From NCBI GenBank assembly GCA_023662835.1, contig JAMPII010000003.1:16953-80952 (forward strand): a stretch of 64,000 nt of DNA, in the 5' to 3' direction. Under the pieces are notes generated by a model. It did not search any database, was not told the origin of the DNA, and worked only from the letters and a program-made list of their open reading frames with translations. This stretch comes from Muribaculaceae bacterium (GTDB lineage: Bacteria; Bacteroidota; Bacteroidia; Bacteroidales; Muribaculaceae). Below are positions 9,613 to 17,529 of this stretch, in pieces; the first letter of the stretch is position 1, and each line of letters opens with the position of its first letter. A program made the translations under genes and the position numbers.

Positions 9613-10419
9613 ATGGCAAAAATCGACCTGAAATCAATTATTTCCTCTACCGATCGTTACAACTTCCACAGCCACACCCAATTTTGCGACGGCCGCGCTT
9701 CTATGGAACAGATCGTTACGGCAGCTATTGAGGAAGGATTCGAGCACTGGGGATTTTCGCCTCACTCCCCTATCCCGTTCAGTTCCAGCTGTAATATGAC
9801 AACCGAATCTGTTACTTCATATTTAAACGAGATAGAGCGCCTGCGCCAAAAATTCGGGCAGCAAATCAACCTGTACGCAGCTATGGAAGTCGATTTCCTC
9901 GGCTCGCAATGGGGTGCGCATAGCAGCTACTTTCAAGATTTGAACCTCGACTACCTTATAAGTTCCGTTCATTTCATTCAAACAAAAAACGGAACTTGGG
10001 TCGACATCGACGGCAAGCCCGAATCATTCTGTAAAAAAATGGTCACCTTCTTCGACGGCGACATCCGTCGTGTTGTTGAAGAGTACTTCGCCCAATCAAT
10101 TATGATGCTACAGCTAGGTGGCTTCGACATAACAGGCCACATCGACAAAATAGGAAACAATGCCTCGGCCTTCCATCCCGGCATCGAAGAAGAACAATGG
10201 TACATAACCATGCGTAACAATCTTGTTCAAGCCGCCATCGAATCGGGAGTTGCCGTTGAATACAACACAAAAGCACAGCGACCATCCCCTCAAGTTATCA
10301 CAAAATTGGTCGAAGCTAACGTGGTGATACCCGTAAACAGCGATGCCCATACACCTGAAAACGTGAACCTGCTTCGAAACGAAAAAATACATTACATCAA
10401 CTCACTTATATGCCAGTAA
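9613..10419 (+). CDS. hisK: PHP-family histidinol-phosphatase
   Basis: 268 residues. Metal-binding PHP motifs are visible: FHSHTQFCDG (about 18-27), SPHSPIPF (about 51-58), TGHIDKIG (about 177-184) and NSDAHTP (about 243-249). This is the HisJ/HisK type, which removes phosphate from L-histidinol phosphate in histidine synthesis; other PHP phosphoesterase substrates are possible because no his genes are nearby. Its end overlaps the start of metA by 10 bp, so the two are translationally linked, pairing histidine and methionine functions. The symbol follows the PHP-type naming and the biochemical role is inferred. Confidence 0.82.
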   Translation: MAKIDLKSIISSTDRYNFHSHTQFCDGRASMEQIVTAAIEEGFEHWGFSPHSPIPFSSSCNMTTESVTSYLNEIERLRQKFGQQINLYAAMEVDFLGSQWGAHSSYFQDLNLDYLISSVHFIQTKNGTWVDIDGKPESFCKKMVTFFDGDIRRVVEEYFAQSIMMLQLGGFDITGHIDKIGNNASAFHPGIEEEQWYITMRNNLVQAAIESGVAVEYNTKAQRPSPQVITKLVEANVVIPVNSDAHTPENVNLLRNEKIHYINSLICQ

Positions 10420-11330
10420 ATGTTCCAAACTCACTCCCGGCAGTGGAGTTACTAAGAAAAGAAAATATTTTTGTGATTGATGAGAATCGCGCCACGCAGC
10501 AGGACATACGCCCGTTGCGCATAGGAATTCTGAATCTTATGCCTCTTAAAATCATAACAGAAACCGATTTGTTACGATTAATTTCAAATACCCCGTTGCA
10601 GATTCATCTCGACTTGATCGACACAGCTACACACCGGTCGCGAAACACACCCAAAGAGCATATCGATGCCTTCTACAAAACCTTTTCCGAAATTGAGAAT
10701 CAGAACTACGACGGCTTCATCATCACTGGTGCGCCTGTCGAACTAATCGATTATGAGCAAGTCGACTATTGGCCCGAGCTCTGTCATATCTTCGAGTGGG
10801 CAAAAAAACATGTAACCTCAACACTCTATATCTGCTGGGCTGCTTTTGCCGGATTATACTATCATCACGGCATAAACAAACATATTCTGAAAAAAAAAAT
10901 ATCCGGTGTTTTCCGCCATAAAGTGATCGAAAAAGAGAATCCTATATTCCGGGGATTCGACGACGAATTCTTTGTTCCCCACAGCCGATTCTGCCAACTC
11001 GACCGAAACGAAGTTAAAGCCAATAAAAATTTAACTATTCTGTCCGAATCCGACTCAAGCGGCATATACATGATCATGGCGCGCAACGGCCGCGAATTCT
11101 TCATTACCGGCCATTCTGAATATTCTCCCCTCACTCTCGATCAAGAATACCGTCGCGACATTGGCCGTGGTATGAACCCAGCAATTCCGGAAAACTACTA
11201 CATTGACAACAATCCCGACAAAGGTCCTATAGTGCGTTGGCGCAGCCATGCAAATCTACTTTTCAGCAATTGGCTAAACTATTTTGTGTATCAGCAAACG
11301 CCCTACGATATCGGCCGTGTCGGTCAATAA
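10410..11330 (+). CDS. metA: Homoserine O-acyltransferase MetA, predicted acetyl-CoA type
   Basis: 306 residues, the usual length. It acylates L-homoserine as the first step of methionine synthesis in the cytoplasm. The catalytic Cys is C142 (YICWAAFAG), with H235 and E237 in GHSEYSP. Residue 111 is Glu (GAPVE), where the Escherichia coli succinyltransferase has Gly; in characterised MetA proteins Glu at this site goes with acetyl-CoA use, so O-acetylhomoserine is the expected product. It overlaps the preceding PHP phosphatase gene by 10 bp and converges with a Nudix gene with a 7-bp 3' overlap. No SAM riboswitch is visible upstream. Confidence 0.93.
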   Translation: MPVNVPNSLPAVELLRKENIFVIDENRATQQDIRPLRIGILNLMPLKIITETDLLRLISNTPLQIHLDLIDTATHRSRNTPKEHIDAFYKTFSEIENQNYDGFIITGAPVELIDYEQVDYWPELCHIFEWAKKHVTSTLYICWAAFAGLYYHHGINKHILKKKISGVFRHKVIEKENPIFRGFDDEFFVPHSRFCQLDRNEVKANKNLTILSESDSSGIYMIMARNGREFFITGHSEYSPLTLDQEYRRDIGRGMNPAIPENYYIDNNPDKGPIVRWRSHANLLFSNWLNYFVYQQTPYDIGRVGQ

Positions 11331-11872
11331 CGTCCTCTATCCTTCATAAAGAAGTATTTCCAAAGCGGCGTGGCCATTAACGCTTGCTTAACTTTATCCT
11401 CCTTTAGCATCTGTAGAACCTCCCCCTCCGTGAGTAGCTTCACAGCAACATCCTCCGTTCGGTCGAGATGCTGAGTCCCTAAAGGCTTAACGCCCCTGGC
11501 TATATATGAGTACGAAAGATTATTCTGGCTCCCGGGATTGGCAGAAACAATCGTATTGAGTTCCCATCGGCCTCCGCCGAAACCAGTCTCTTCAAGCAGT
11601 TCGCGCTTGGCAGCATCAAGCGGTTCCTCGCCCTCCTCAACAACACCGGCAACCAGTTCAGTGAATATATCTTCCAGCCCATGTCGGTACTGTTCAACCA
11701 TAACGAATCGCCCATCGTCGGCTATTGCTATCACATTCACCCATTTTGGATACTCCAAAACATAATATTCATCATTCACAACACCGTTAGGCAATTGAAC
11801 GGTATCGCAACGGGCAGTCAGCCATGGGCGCTTTATAAGATAACGACTGCTTAATGTTCTCCACTTTTCCAT
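11324..11872 (-). CDS. Nudix hydrolase, ADP-ribose pyrophosphatase-like
   Basis: 182 residues. The Nudix box GEEPLDAAKRELLEETGF (about 81-98) is complete, and the upstream segment FVMVEQYRHGLEDIFTELVAG is that of ADP-ribose pyrophosphatases, which split ADP-ribose or related nucleoside diphosphate sugars. It is likely a cytoplasmic housecleaning enzyme. Its 3' end overlaps metA by 7 bp in convergent orientation. A near-consensus minus-strand box (TATCTTTA at 11900-11893) is 20 nt upstream of the start. Exact substrate cannot be decided from sequence. Confidence 0.85.
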   Translation of the reverse strand: MEKWRTLSSRYLIKRPWLTARCDTVQLPNGVVNDEYYVLEYPKWVNVIAIADDGRFVMVEQYRHGLEDIFTELVAGVVEEGEEPLDAAKRELLEETGFGGGRWELNTIVSANPGSQNNLSYSYIARGVKPLGTQHLDRTEDVAVKLLTEGEVLQMLKEDKVKQALMATPLWKYFFMKDRGRY

Positions 11873-11992
11873 ATCATATTAATTAGTTAATGTAAAGATA
11901 TCGCATTTTCCCGTTTTGATGAAAAAAATTTTGTTTTCAGTGTCACAATTCACTATTCTTTTCGTATTATTAGCGAAGATATTCAATCATCG

Positions 11993-12478
11993 ATGACAGA
12001 ATCGGAATACACATACCAAATCCATATGATCCGTAACCGGCTGATAACTATTGCCAGAAGCTATCTGGGAAATAGCACTACAACTGCCGACGACGTTGTA
12101 CAGGATGTGTGTATTAAGATCTGGAACATGCATGAGAGAATTGCCGTGCCGGTTGCGTCACTAGCTATAGTAATGGTAAAAAACTTATGCATCGACCAAC
12201 TTCGAAAAGAGAAACGCGAGGCCGAGGCATTAACTGACATTCCACCAGAGCCTACTTCAAACATCGCCATGATCGATGGCATTATGGACTCCATCAACAC
12301 CCTGTCGCCATTACTGCAGAATGTTTTCCGGCTCCGCCACATCGAAGGAAAAGAAATAGCAGAAATCGCTATTATTACCGGCAGCAGTCAAGAAGCCGTC
12401 AGAAAAGCTCTTAGCCGCGCCCGTATATCTATTAGAGAAAACTTTTTAAAGAAACGAATCAACAATGACCGACTTTAA
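11993..12478 (+). CDS. ECF-type RNA polymerase sigma factor
   Basis: 161 residues. Region 2 is seen at about 15-75 (ADDVVQDVCIKIWNM is the conserved 2.2 core) and region 4 at about 100-155 (PLLQNVFRLRHIEGKEIAEI followed by SSQEAVRKALSRARISIREN). It directs RNA polymerase to a dedicated promoter set, probably under control of the next gene product, an anti-sigma-like membrane protein whose start overlaps this gene by 14 bp. It heads a five-gene operon ending at 15240 whose products are mostly secreted, so an envelope or surface response is likely. No housekeeping promoter box is evident upstream, which fits autoregulation. Confidence 0.92.
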   Translation: MTESEYTYQIHMIRNRLITIARSYLGNSTTTADDVVQDVCIKIWNMHERIAVPVASLAIVMVKNLCIDQLRKEKREAEALTDIPPEPTSNIAMIDGIMDSINTLSPLLQNVFRLRHIEGKEIAEIAIITGSSQEAVRKALSRARISIRENFLKKRINNDRL

Positions 12479-12995
12479 CGAACATATAATTCAACAGCTG
12501 ATCGGAAAATTCTACAACGGAGAAACCAACCTCGAAGAGGAAGCCATGCTCTACCAATATTTCAGCAGCCCCGAAGTTTCGTCAAATCTTCGTTCATTCA
12601 AAGATATTTTTACGGCATTATCCGTTTTCTCACCTTCCGATTTTGACATGCCGAAACATTCTGTTCCGAGCAAACGAAAACAACGCTATCGTAAACTTAT
12701 TTATATAGCCTCATCGATTGCGGCAACAATTGCTATTGTTTTCATGCTCATCACATTCAAAACCGGCAGTTCACATTTGCCCGACAGTGAAAACTATGTC
12801 ATGATCAACAACCATATCGTGACCGACAAAAAAATTGTTGAGGAAAAAATTGTCGAAGCCTATATTATAGCCGATATAATTGAACGTGAAGCCGACGCTA
12901 TACTCACAATTGATGAAACAGAAGCCGATATTATTAACAAAGTCAGTGATACCCGACTAAGGAACGAACTAAAAGAATTGCTTGAACTTAAATAA
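12465..12995 (+). CDS. Anti-sigma-like single-pass membrane protein
   Basis: 176 residues with no family I can name. The N-terminal 60 residues are helical and acidic (IIQQLIGKFYNGETNLEEEA), resembling the cytoplasmic sigma-binding part of Bacteroidetes anti-sigma factors. One transmembrane segment lies at about 82-102 (LIYIASSIAATIAIVFMLIT). The roughly 70-residue C-terminal part is strongly acidic and would be periplasmic. The start overlaps the sigma gene by 14 bp, which is the usual sign of stoichiometric coupling. The role as anti-sigma factor is inferred from this layout. It lacks a FecR domain, so it does not look like a TonB-dependent signalling partner. Confidence 0.72.
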   Translation: MTDFNEHIIQQLIGKFYNGETNLEEEAMLYQYFSSPEVSSNLRSFKDIFTALSVFSPSDFDMPKHSVPSKRKQRYRKLIYIASSIAATIAIVFMLITFKTGSSHLPDSENYVMINNHIVTDKKIVEEKIVEAYIIADIIEREADAILTIDETEADIINKVSDTRLRNELKELLELK

Positions 12996-13001
12996 CCCTA
13001 T

Positions 13002-13424
13002 ATGAGATACCGATTTATTACATTACTAATAACGCTCGCAATTTTCAGCATGCCGCTACGTGCACAGAATAGTATCGACAATCTGATCGACACCTATGAC
13101 ACCATGGGAAAAACCACGTTCACATCAGTCGTCGACCGCAATAAGAAAACAAACAAAATTCAACGAATAGTGAAAGTGCTGGAAGTTGAAAATGACTATG
13201 TTATTAAGTTTTACAAAGCCTTCGAAGCAGAAAAGAACAATTGTTCATCATATAAACAAACAATCGACAGCATCAACGTTACCACAATAATGACAACCGA
13301 CGAAAATAAGGCCACACGTATCTATATGCTGCAACATCCCAACGGCCACAACAATCGTGAAAGCTATATCACACATAAAATCCCATTTAAAGTTTCAGCT
13401 ATTACTAAATTCAAAAACAACTGA
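13002..13424 (+). CDS. Small secreted protein of the sigma/GIN operon
   Basis: 140 residues with a signal peptide (about 1-22, ending PLRAQ). The mature part is a small mixed alpha/beta domain; a DUF5024-like assignment is possible but I cannot confirm it. It has no catalytic motif that I recognise and one Cys (C81). It is 6 bp after the anti-sigma-like gene and 4 bp before the first GIN gene, so it belongs to the same transcript. Given the neighbours, it may be the periplasmic stimulus-sensing or effector component; this is inference from context only. Confidence 0.65.
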   Translation: MRYRFITLLITLAIFSMPLRAQNSIDNLIDTYDTMGKTTFTSVVDRNKKTNKIQRIVKVLEVENDYVIKFYKAFEAEKNNCSSYKQTIDSINVTTIMTTDENKATRIYMLQHPNGHNNRESYITHKIPFKVSAITKFKNN

Positions 13425-13428
13425 CATC

Positions 13429-14322
13429 ATGCTAATTAAAATAACCAACTGCATATTTGCCCTGCTGTTGTTTGTATCCACCGCTACGGCAAGTTCCGCC
13501 GAAATAACTACTGATAACAATTCCTGCACAGAAATCAAGGTTGCCAACTTCAAAAAAATTGATGCAAACAATGCCAAAATAAAATTTACGCAAGGAAAGA
13601 AATGTCGCGTATATCTCGCATCGGCAAACAGAAATCCACAGATGATGCCGTCGGCAAAAGTGGGAAACGGAATTCTTAAAATATCTGCAAATTTAGTACA
13701 CTCCGACACGATATTCATCGAAGCGCCCCGGCTGGAACGAATAACCGTCGGTGGGTTTGGCTCACTGACAATTGGCGCGCTCGACACCGACGACCTGACT
13801 ATACAAAACACAGCCAACTCCGGCTTGAAAACCGGCGACATAAAAGCAAAAAGCATTACCATAGACTGCGGCGGCTTTACAACCTATACATCGTCTGGCA
13901 CAATAACTGCAAAAAAGGTCATTTTGAAAAACTCCGGCACCGGAAACATAAAAAACCTTAATCTTGTGGCCGATTCCGTTTTTGTCGATATGAAAGGATT
14001 TTGCACAATCTTGGCTGATATGAAATGCAAATCAATCAAACTCAAATCGGAAGGCACAACATCATTAAACGGCACAATAGCTGCCGATAATTTGATGCTC
14101 GATTGCTCCGGATTCGGAGAAATAAATATTAAGCAACAAGGCAAAAATGTTAACCTCATAAATAGCGGAACGGCGACTGCCAATATGACTGTCAACTGCG
14201 AGAACCTATTCGTAAACAATTCCGGTTTCGGCTCAGTAACAATCGAGGGCGTAGCCGACAGCACAAAAATAATCAACAACGGAGTATCCAATATAAATGT
14301 TAAAGAATTAAACAAGTTCTAG
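13429..14322 (+). CDS. GIN-domain (DUF2807) secreted beta-helix protein 1
   Basis: 297 residues from the ATG at 13429, chosen because it opens directly into a signal peptide (about 1-23) and sits 4 bp after the preceding stop. The mature protein is a right-handed beta-helix of the DUF2807/GIN type. Rungs alternate between G-F turns (G109-F110, G149-F150, G190-F191, G228-F229, G266-F267) and N-S-G or S-G-T turns (about 131, 169, 207, 246, 284), giving a super-repeat of roughly 39 residues. GIN domains occur in putative adhesins and surface structural proteins. Binding target is unknown. Confidence 0.82.
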   Translation: MLIKITNCIFALLLFVSTATASSAEITTDNNSCTEIKVANFKKIDANNAKIKFTQGKKCRVYLASANRNPQMMPSAKVGNGILKISANLVHSDTIFIEAPRLERITVGGFGSLTIGALDTDDLTIQNTANSGLKTGDIKAKSITIDCGGFTTYTSSGTITAKKVILKNSGTGNIKNLNLVADSVFVDMKGFCTILADMKCKSIKLKSEGTTSLNGTIAADNLMLDCSGFGEINIKQQGKNVNLINSGTATANMTVNCENLFVNNSGFGSVTIEGVADSTKIINNGVSNINVKELNKF

Positions 14323-14325
14323 AAT

Positions 14326-15240
14326 ATGAAACGATTTATTTCATCACTCATTCTTTGCCTGACAATCAGTCTGGCGTATGCAGAAAATGCAAAATTAATA
14401 ACAACCGATATTAAATTCCCCGAAGGCAACTACAAATCACTGTGCGTTTCAACCGGAGTTAAGGTTAAATACACAATTGTAACCGACAAAGAAGCTCAGT
14501 CGGCACAACTTACAATCGACAAACGTCTCTCCGACTATTTCGTATTTAAAATCAATAATGGTCAGTTGGAAATATCGATTGACAATAGCAAACTGCAAAC
14601 TCCGATCAACAATCACGCTTTGCTGAACCTCTCAGCCTTACAAGTAAACAATATCAACACATCAAGCGGAGCACAAGTGCATCTAACCGGCAATATTGTT
14701 ACAAAAGATGACAATATAGTACTGACAGCATCGTCCGGTTCGGGCATATTCTTGAAAGATTTTAAGTGCCCGAACTTAACTGCCAATGTATCTTCAGGCT
14801 CCAAAATTTCGTCAACAGGAATCGACAACGCTAGTTCCGATTTCACGATATCGTCCGGTTCATCGTTCGATTGCGGCAGAATAACCTCCGAGAATATAAT
14901 CCTCTTTGTTTCGTCAGGGTCTTCTGCCAACTTGAATGAACTCCAATCCAACAATCTGAAAATAAATATTTCTTCGGGCTCACGCTGCGATATCGATGAG
15001 GCAACAATGACAACAATCAACGTTAACGCTTCGTCAGCCTCTAAACTGGACATTCAAGGTAAAGCCGACAAGGGAATTTTCACTACCTCGTCAACATCGT
15101 CGATAAAAGCAAAAAAATTGGTTTGTACAACCGCAACAGTCAATGCCTCATCGGTTTCCAAAATAGAAGTCACCGCATACAACTCTCAAGTATTCACATC
15201 CTCCAACTCAAGTGCCATTGTCCATAAACCGGATAAATAA
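14326..15240 (+). CDS. GIN-domain (DUF2807) secreted beta-helix protein 2
   Basis: 304 residues, 3 bp after the first GIN gene. A signal peptide (about 1-19, ending LAYA) precedes the helix. SSGS-type turns begin at residues 136, 156, 176, 196, 216 and 236, exactly 20 residues apart, and continue in variant form at about 255, 275 and 292. The serine ladder differs from the Gly-Phe ladder of protein 1, so the two are diverged paralogues with different surface chemistry. A surface or periplasmic adhesive/structural role is likely. It is the last gene before the palindrome at 15281-15324. Confidence 0.84.
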   Translation: MKRFISSLILCLTISLAYAENAKLITTDIKFPEGNYKSLCVSTGVKVKYTIVTDKEAQSAQLTIDKRLSDYFVFKINNGQLEISIDNSKLQTPINNHALLNLSALQVNNINTSSGAQVHLTGNIVTKDDNIVLTASSGSGIFLKDFKCPNLTANVSSGSKISSTGIDNASSDFTISSGSSFDCGRITSENIILFVSSGSSANLNELQSNNLKINISSGSRCDIDEATMTTINVNASSASKLDIQGKADKGIFTTSSTSSIKAKKLVCTTATVNASSVSKIEVTAYNSQVFTSSNSSAIVHKPDK

Positions 15241-15271
15241 CTTCTAAATATTGTGAAAATATCCGGCTTTG

Positions 15272-15303
15272 TTTGGCCATTGAGTGTTATTTAAGTAACT
15301 TAG
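15272..15303 (+). promoter_or_regulatory. Probable promoter of the acidic-protein gene, overlapped by a palindrome
   Basis: TTTG at 15272-15275 and TAACTTAG at 15296-15303 are separated by 20 bp; the latter matches TAnnTTTG at all but one defined position. Transcription would start near 15310, about 20 nt before the ATG at 15332. The -7 box sits inside the dyad of 15281-15324. Confidence 0.5.
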
Positions 15304-15324
15304 AGGTTGTTTAAATAACACTCA
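15281..15324. promoter_or_regulatory. Long palindrome/hairpin between GIN operon and next gene
   Basis: Arms 15281-15294 and 15311-15324 are perfect 14-bp reverse complements (TGAGTGTTATTTAA). Adding three G-U pairs and three Watson-Crick pairs, the RNA stem extends to 20 pairs with a UAGA tetraloop at 15301-15304. TTTTATTATG follows, with the ATG of the next gene only 7 nt after the stem. It may be the GIN operon terminator, a protein operator over the promoter, or a translational control hairpin. Confidence 0.8.
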
Positions 15325-15331
15325 TTTTATT

Positions 15332-15670
15332 ATGGCAGAGAATGAAGATATGCTTTTCGACGAAGAGCAAGCAATAAAATTTATCCGCGATTATATGCCG
15401 GAAAATATCCGTGAACGCTACGACGACGACGAGATTCTCAACATCGTCGATATGATTTGGGACTATTATGAGGATAATGGAATGCTTGAGATTCCCTCAT
15501 TCAACGAACAGCCCGTCAACAGCAACAATGATTCGCCTCAGTTGGAACCTATTATGGACTATGTAAAAAAAATGTTAGCAAAGGACAAACTTGCCGTTGT
15601 CGACACCAACGACGTCCAGTACATCATTAAAGGGGAACTGGCCTACGAGAAGTCAATTGGTTTGGAATAA
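15332..15670 (+). CDS. Small acidic cytoplasmic protein, function unknown
   Basis: 112 residues, very rich in Asp and Glu in the first half (DEEQAIKFIRDYMPENIRER and YDDDEILNIVDMIWDYYEDN), predicted helical, without signal or membrane segment. The second half contains a helix (MDYVKKMLAKDKLAVVDT) and a short C-terminal tail. I recognise no domain. The start codon lies just after the long palindrome at 15281-15324. It is 13 bp upstream of the OmpA-family gene, with which it may be co-transcribed. Homologues of this general look occur in Bacteroidales, but that is recollection, not evidence from this window. Confidence 0.7.
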   Translation: MAENEDMLFDEEQAIKFIRDYMPENIRERYDDDEILNIVDMIWDYYEDNGMLEIPSFNEQPVNSNNDSPQLEPIMDYVKKMLAKDKLAVVDTNDVQYIIKGELAYEKSIGLE

Positions 15671-15683
15671 TAAGTTGTTTAAA

Positions 15684-16403
15684 ATGTTTAAATGTTTGGC
15701 TAACATAAAATTCATTGCGCCAGTTATTTTGTTGCTATGCGGCTTAGGGACACTCGACTGCCACAGTCAAAACTTTTGGAATCGCGTTACTGGATCCAGC
15801 AAAAACAAAACGGAGAATGTAAAAACTGACAAAAAAAACGACAAAAAAAAATCGTTGGACGACGCAGACCCGCACGATCTCTCGCTCGACGACAACCTGC
15901 TTACGCCGGAAGTTAACGATAAACTGCACGATGCCATTGCGCGTCATATGAACGCGACAGCAAAAAAACTGGCTCAACGCAAATTGGAAAAAATTGAAAC
16001 TTTGCGCAACGGCGAAGTGATTGTAGCCACAATCGGAACCGACCTTCTGTTCGCCCCCAACGACAGCATTCTGCGCAAAGAGGCCGACGATTTGCTACGT
16101 CCCTACTGGGATTTGCTGAACCAACAAAGCTACTACAAGCTGATTCTGGCTCTTCACACCGACAACACAGGCTCCGACAAATACACCGATAACCTTTCCG
16201 AAGCACGCGTTAACGAAATATACAATCTAATAACCTTACATTCCGACAACGAGGGCCGACTGATTCCGTACGCTCTGGGCGCTTCCGACCCGGCTTTTCC
16301 AAACGATTCGCAAGCCAACCGTGCAGGAAACCGACGTTTGGAAATATTCATCGTTCCCAACAAACTGCTCATCGAAATGGCACGCTCACGCAAAATACAG
16401 TAA
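15684..16403 (+). CDS. OmpA-family peptidoglycan-binding protein
   Basis: 239 residues from the ATG at 15684, chosen because it opens a signal segment (FIAPVILLLCGLGTLDC, possible lipobox Cys near residue 26). A Lys/Asp-rich linker (about 40-70) precedes the OmpA C-terminal-like domain at about 110-230. Visible signatures are NDSILRKEADDLLRPYWDLL, the LALHTDNTGSDKYTDNLSEA segment that corresponds to the diaminopimelate-binding loop, and AGNRRLEIFI near the end. It should tether the outer membrane to the cell wall. The upstream in-frame region overlaps the preceding gene and is unlikely to be translated in this frame. Confidence 0.85.
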   Translation: MFKCLANIKFIAPVILLLCGLGTLDCHSQNFWNRVTGSSKNKTENVKTDKKNDKKKSLDDADPHDLSLDDNLLTPEVNDKLHDAIARHMNATAKKLAQRKLEKIETLRNGEVIVATIGTDLLFAPNDSILRKEADDLLRPYWDLLNQQSYYKLILALHTDNTGSDKYTDNLSEARVNEIYNLITLHSDNEGRLIPYALGASDPAFPNDSQANRAGNRRLEIFIVPNKLLIEMARSRKIQ

Positions 16404-16455
16404 TACCTAATTCTGTGGTTGTTAAAAACATCCCATAATCCAATTAATAAAATAA

Positions 16456-17529
16456 ATGAAATTCAACCTCACCATTGCAGCCATTACAATAGCTGTGCTT
16501 TCAACGGGCTGCAACAAACAGGGTAACACGCCCAATCTCGATCTTTCCGTTAAAATGTCGGCCGACGACATAAACAAAATGGTTTATATCGTTAATTACG
16601 ACACCAAAGAAAAGTTCGATTCAGCAATGGTTGCCAACGACACCATAGCCCACTTCTCATCAATGGTAGAAACTCCATTTTATGCCCGTCTCTATTTGGG
16701 CGACAGGCGCCACTGCAACCTTATCCTTGAGCCGGGAACTATCGTTGTCGACGAAGAAGGCAACGTTACCGGTTCGGAGTTGAACAACCAATTATCGGCT
16801 CTGAACAACCGCATCAATCAATTGGGCAACATCATATACAACGACTCTGTATCTGAAGCTACTGCCGATTCTGCCCGCGCGGTCATCGGCGCATTGCAGG
16901 ATAGCGCTATCGCACAACAAAACATTGTCGGTTTCACACAAATTCTCGACTATTGCTATGAAATGTCGGCCGCGGAATTTGCAGAATTCCTCGCCAAATA
17001 CCCATATTATTCAAACTTCCAAAACGTTAAGCGCATGGTTGAATCAAAAAATGCCTACGCATCAACCGACGTTGGCAAACAATTTGCCGACTTCTCAATT
17101 GAATACGCCGATTCAACCTATAAATTCAGCGATTATGTCGGAAAAGGAAAATACACACTTGTCGACTTCTGGGCCAGCTGGTGCGGTCCATGCCGTCGAG
17201 AGATGAAAAATATAAAGGAAGTTTACAACAAATACAACGGCAAGGGTTTGGATGTGCTGGGCGTAGCCGTTTGGGACAAACCCGACGACACAAAAACCGC
17301 CGTCGAACAACTGCAGTTGCCCTGGCAGCAAATTATGAATGCACAGGATATCCCTACCAATTTATATGGCATCATGGGCATTCCTCATATTATTTTGTTC
17401 GATCCGCAAGGAACAGTAGTTGCCCGCAACCTCAATGGAACAACGCTGATCAACACCGTCGACAGCGTTATGGCAAACCCAACATTCCAACTGCCGTCTA
17501 CCGAGCCTGCCACCACCAGCGGTGAATAG
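16456..17529 (+). CDS. TlpA/ResA-like thioredoxin-fold lipoprotein
   Basis: 357 residues. The lipobox LSTGC places the lipidated Cys at about residue 19. An N-terminal domain of the DUF4369 type (about 25-120) precedes a linker helix region and a TlpA-like thioredoxin domain (about 205-345) with the redox motif WCGPC (C243, C246) and a cis-Pro at GIPHIILF. It is probably a membrane-attached periplasmic disulfide reductase. The last 32 bp overlap the convergent VanZ gene, so the C-terminal tail (PSTEPATTSGE) is encoded opposite the VanZ C-terminus. Confidence 0.9.
   Translation: MKFNLTIAAITIAVLSTGCNKQGNTPNLDLSVKMSADDINKMVYIVNYDTKEKFDSAMVANDTIAHFSSMVETPFYARLYLGDRRHCNLILEPGTIVVDEEGNVTGSELNNQLSALNNRINQLGNIIYNDSVSEATADSARAVIGALQDSAIAQQNIVGFTQILDYCYEMSAAEFAEFLAKYPYYSNFQNVKRMVESKNAYASTDVGKQFADFSIEYADSTYKFSDYVGKGKYTLVDFWASWCGPCRREMKNIKEVYNKYNGKGLDVLGVAVWDKPDDTKTAVEQLQLPWQQIMNAQDIPTNLYGIMGIPHIILFDPQGTVVARNLNGTTLINTVDSVMANPTFQLPSTEPATTSGE

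Noticed and set aside
13395-14315. Two long minus-strand frames opposite the first GIN gene
   Set aside because: They mirror the repetitive sense sequence; the sense strand has signal peptide, periodic motifs and operon spacing.
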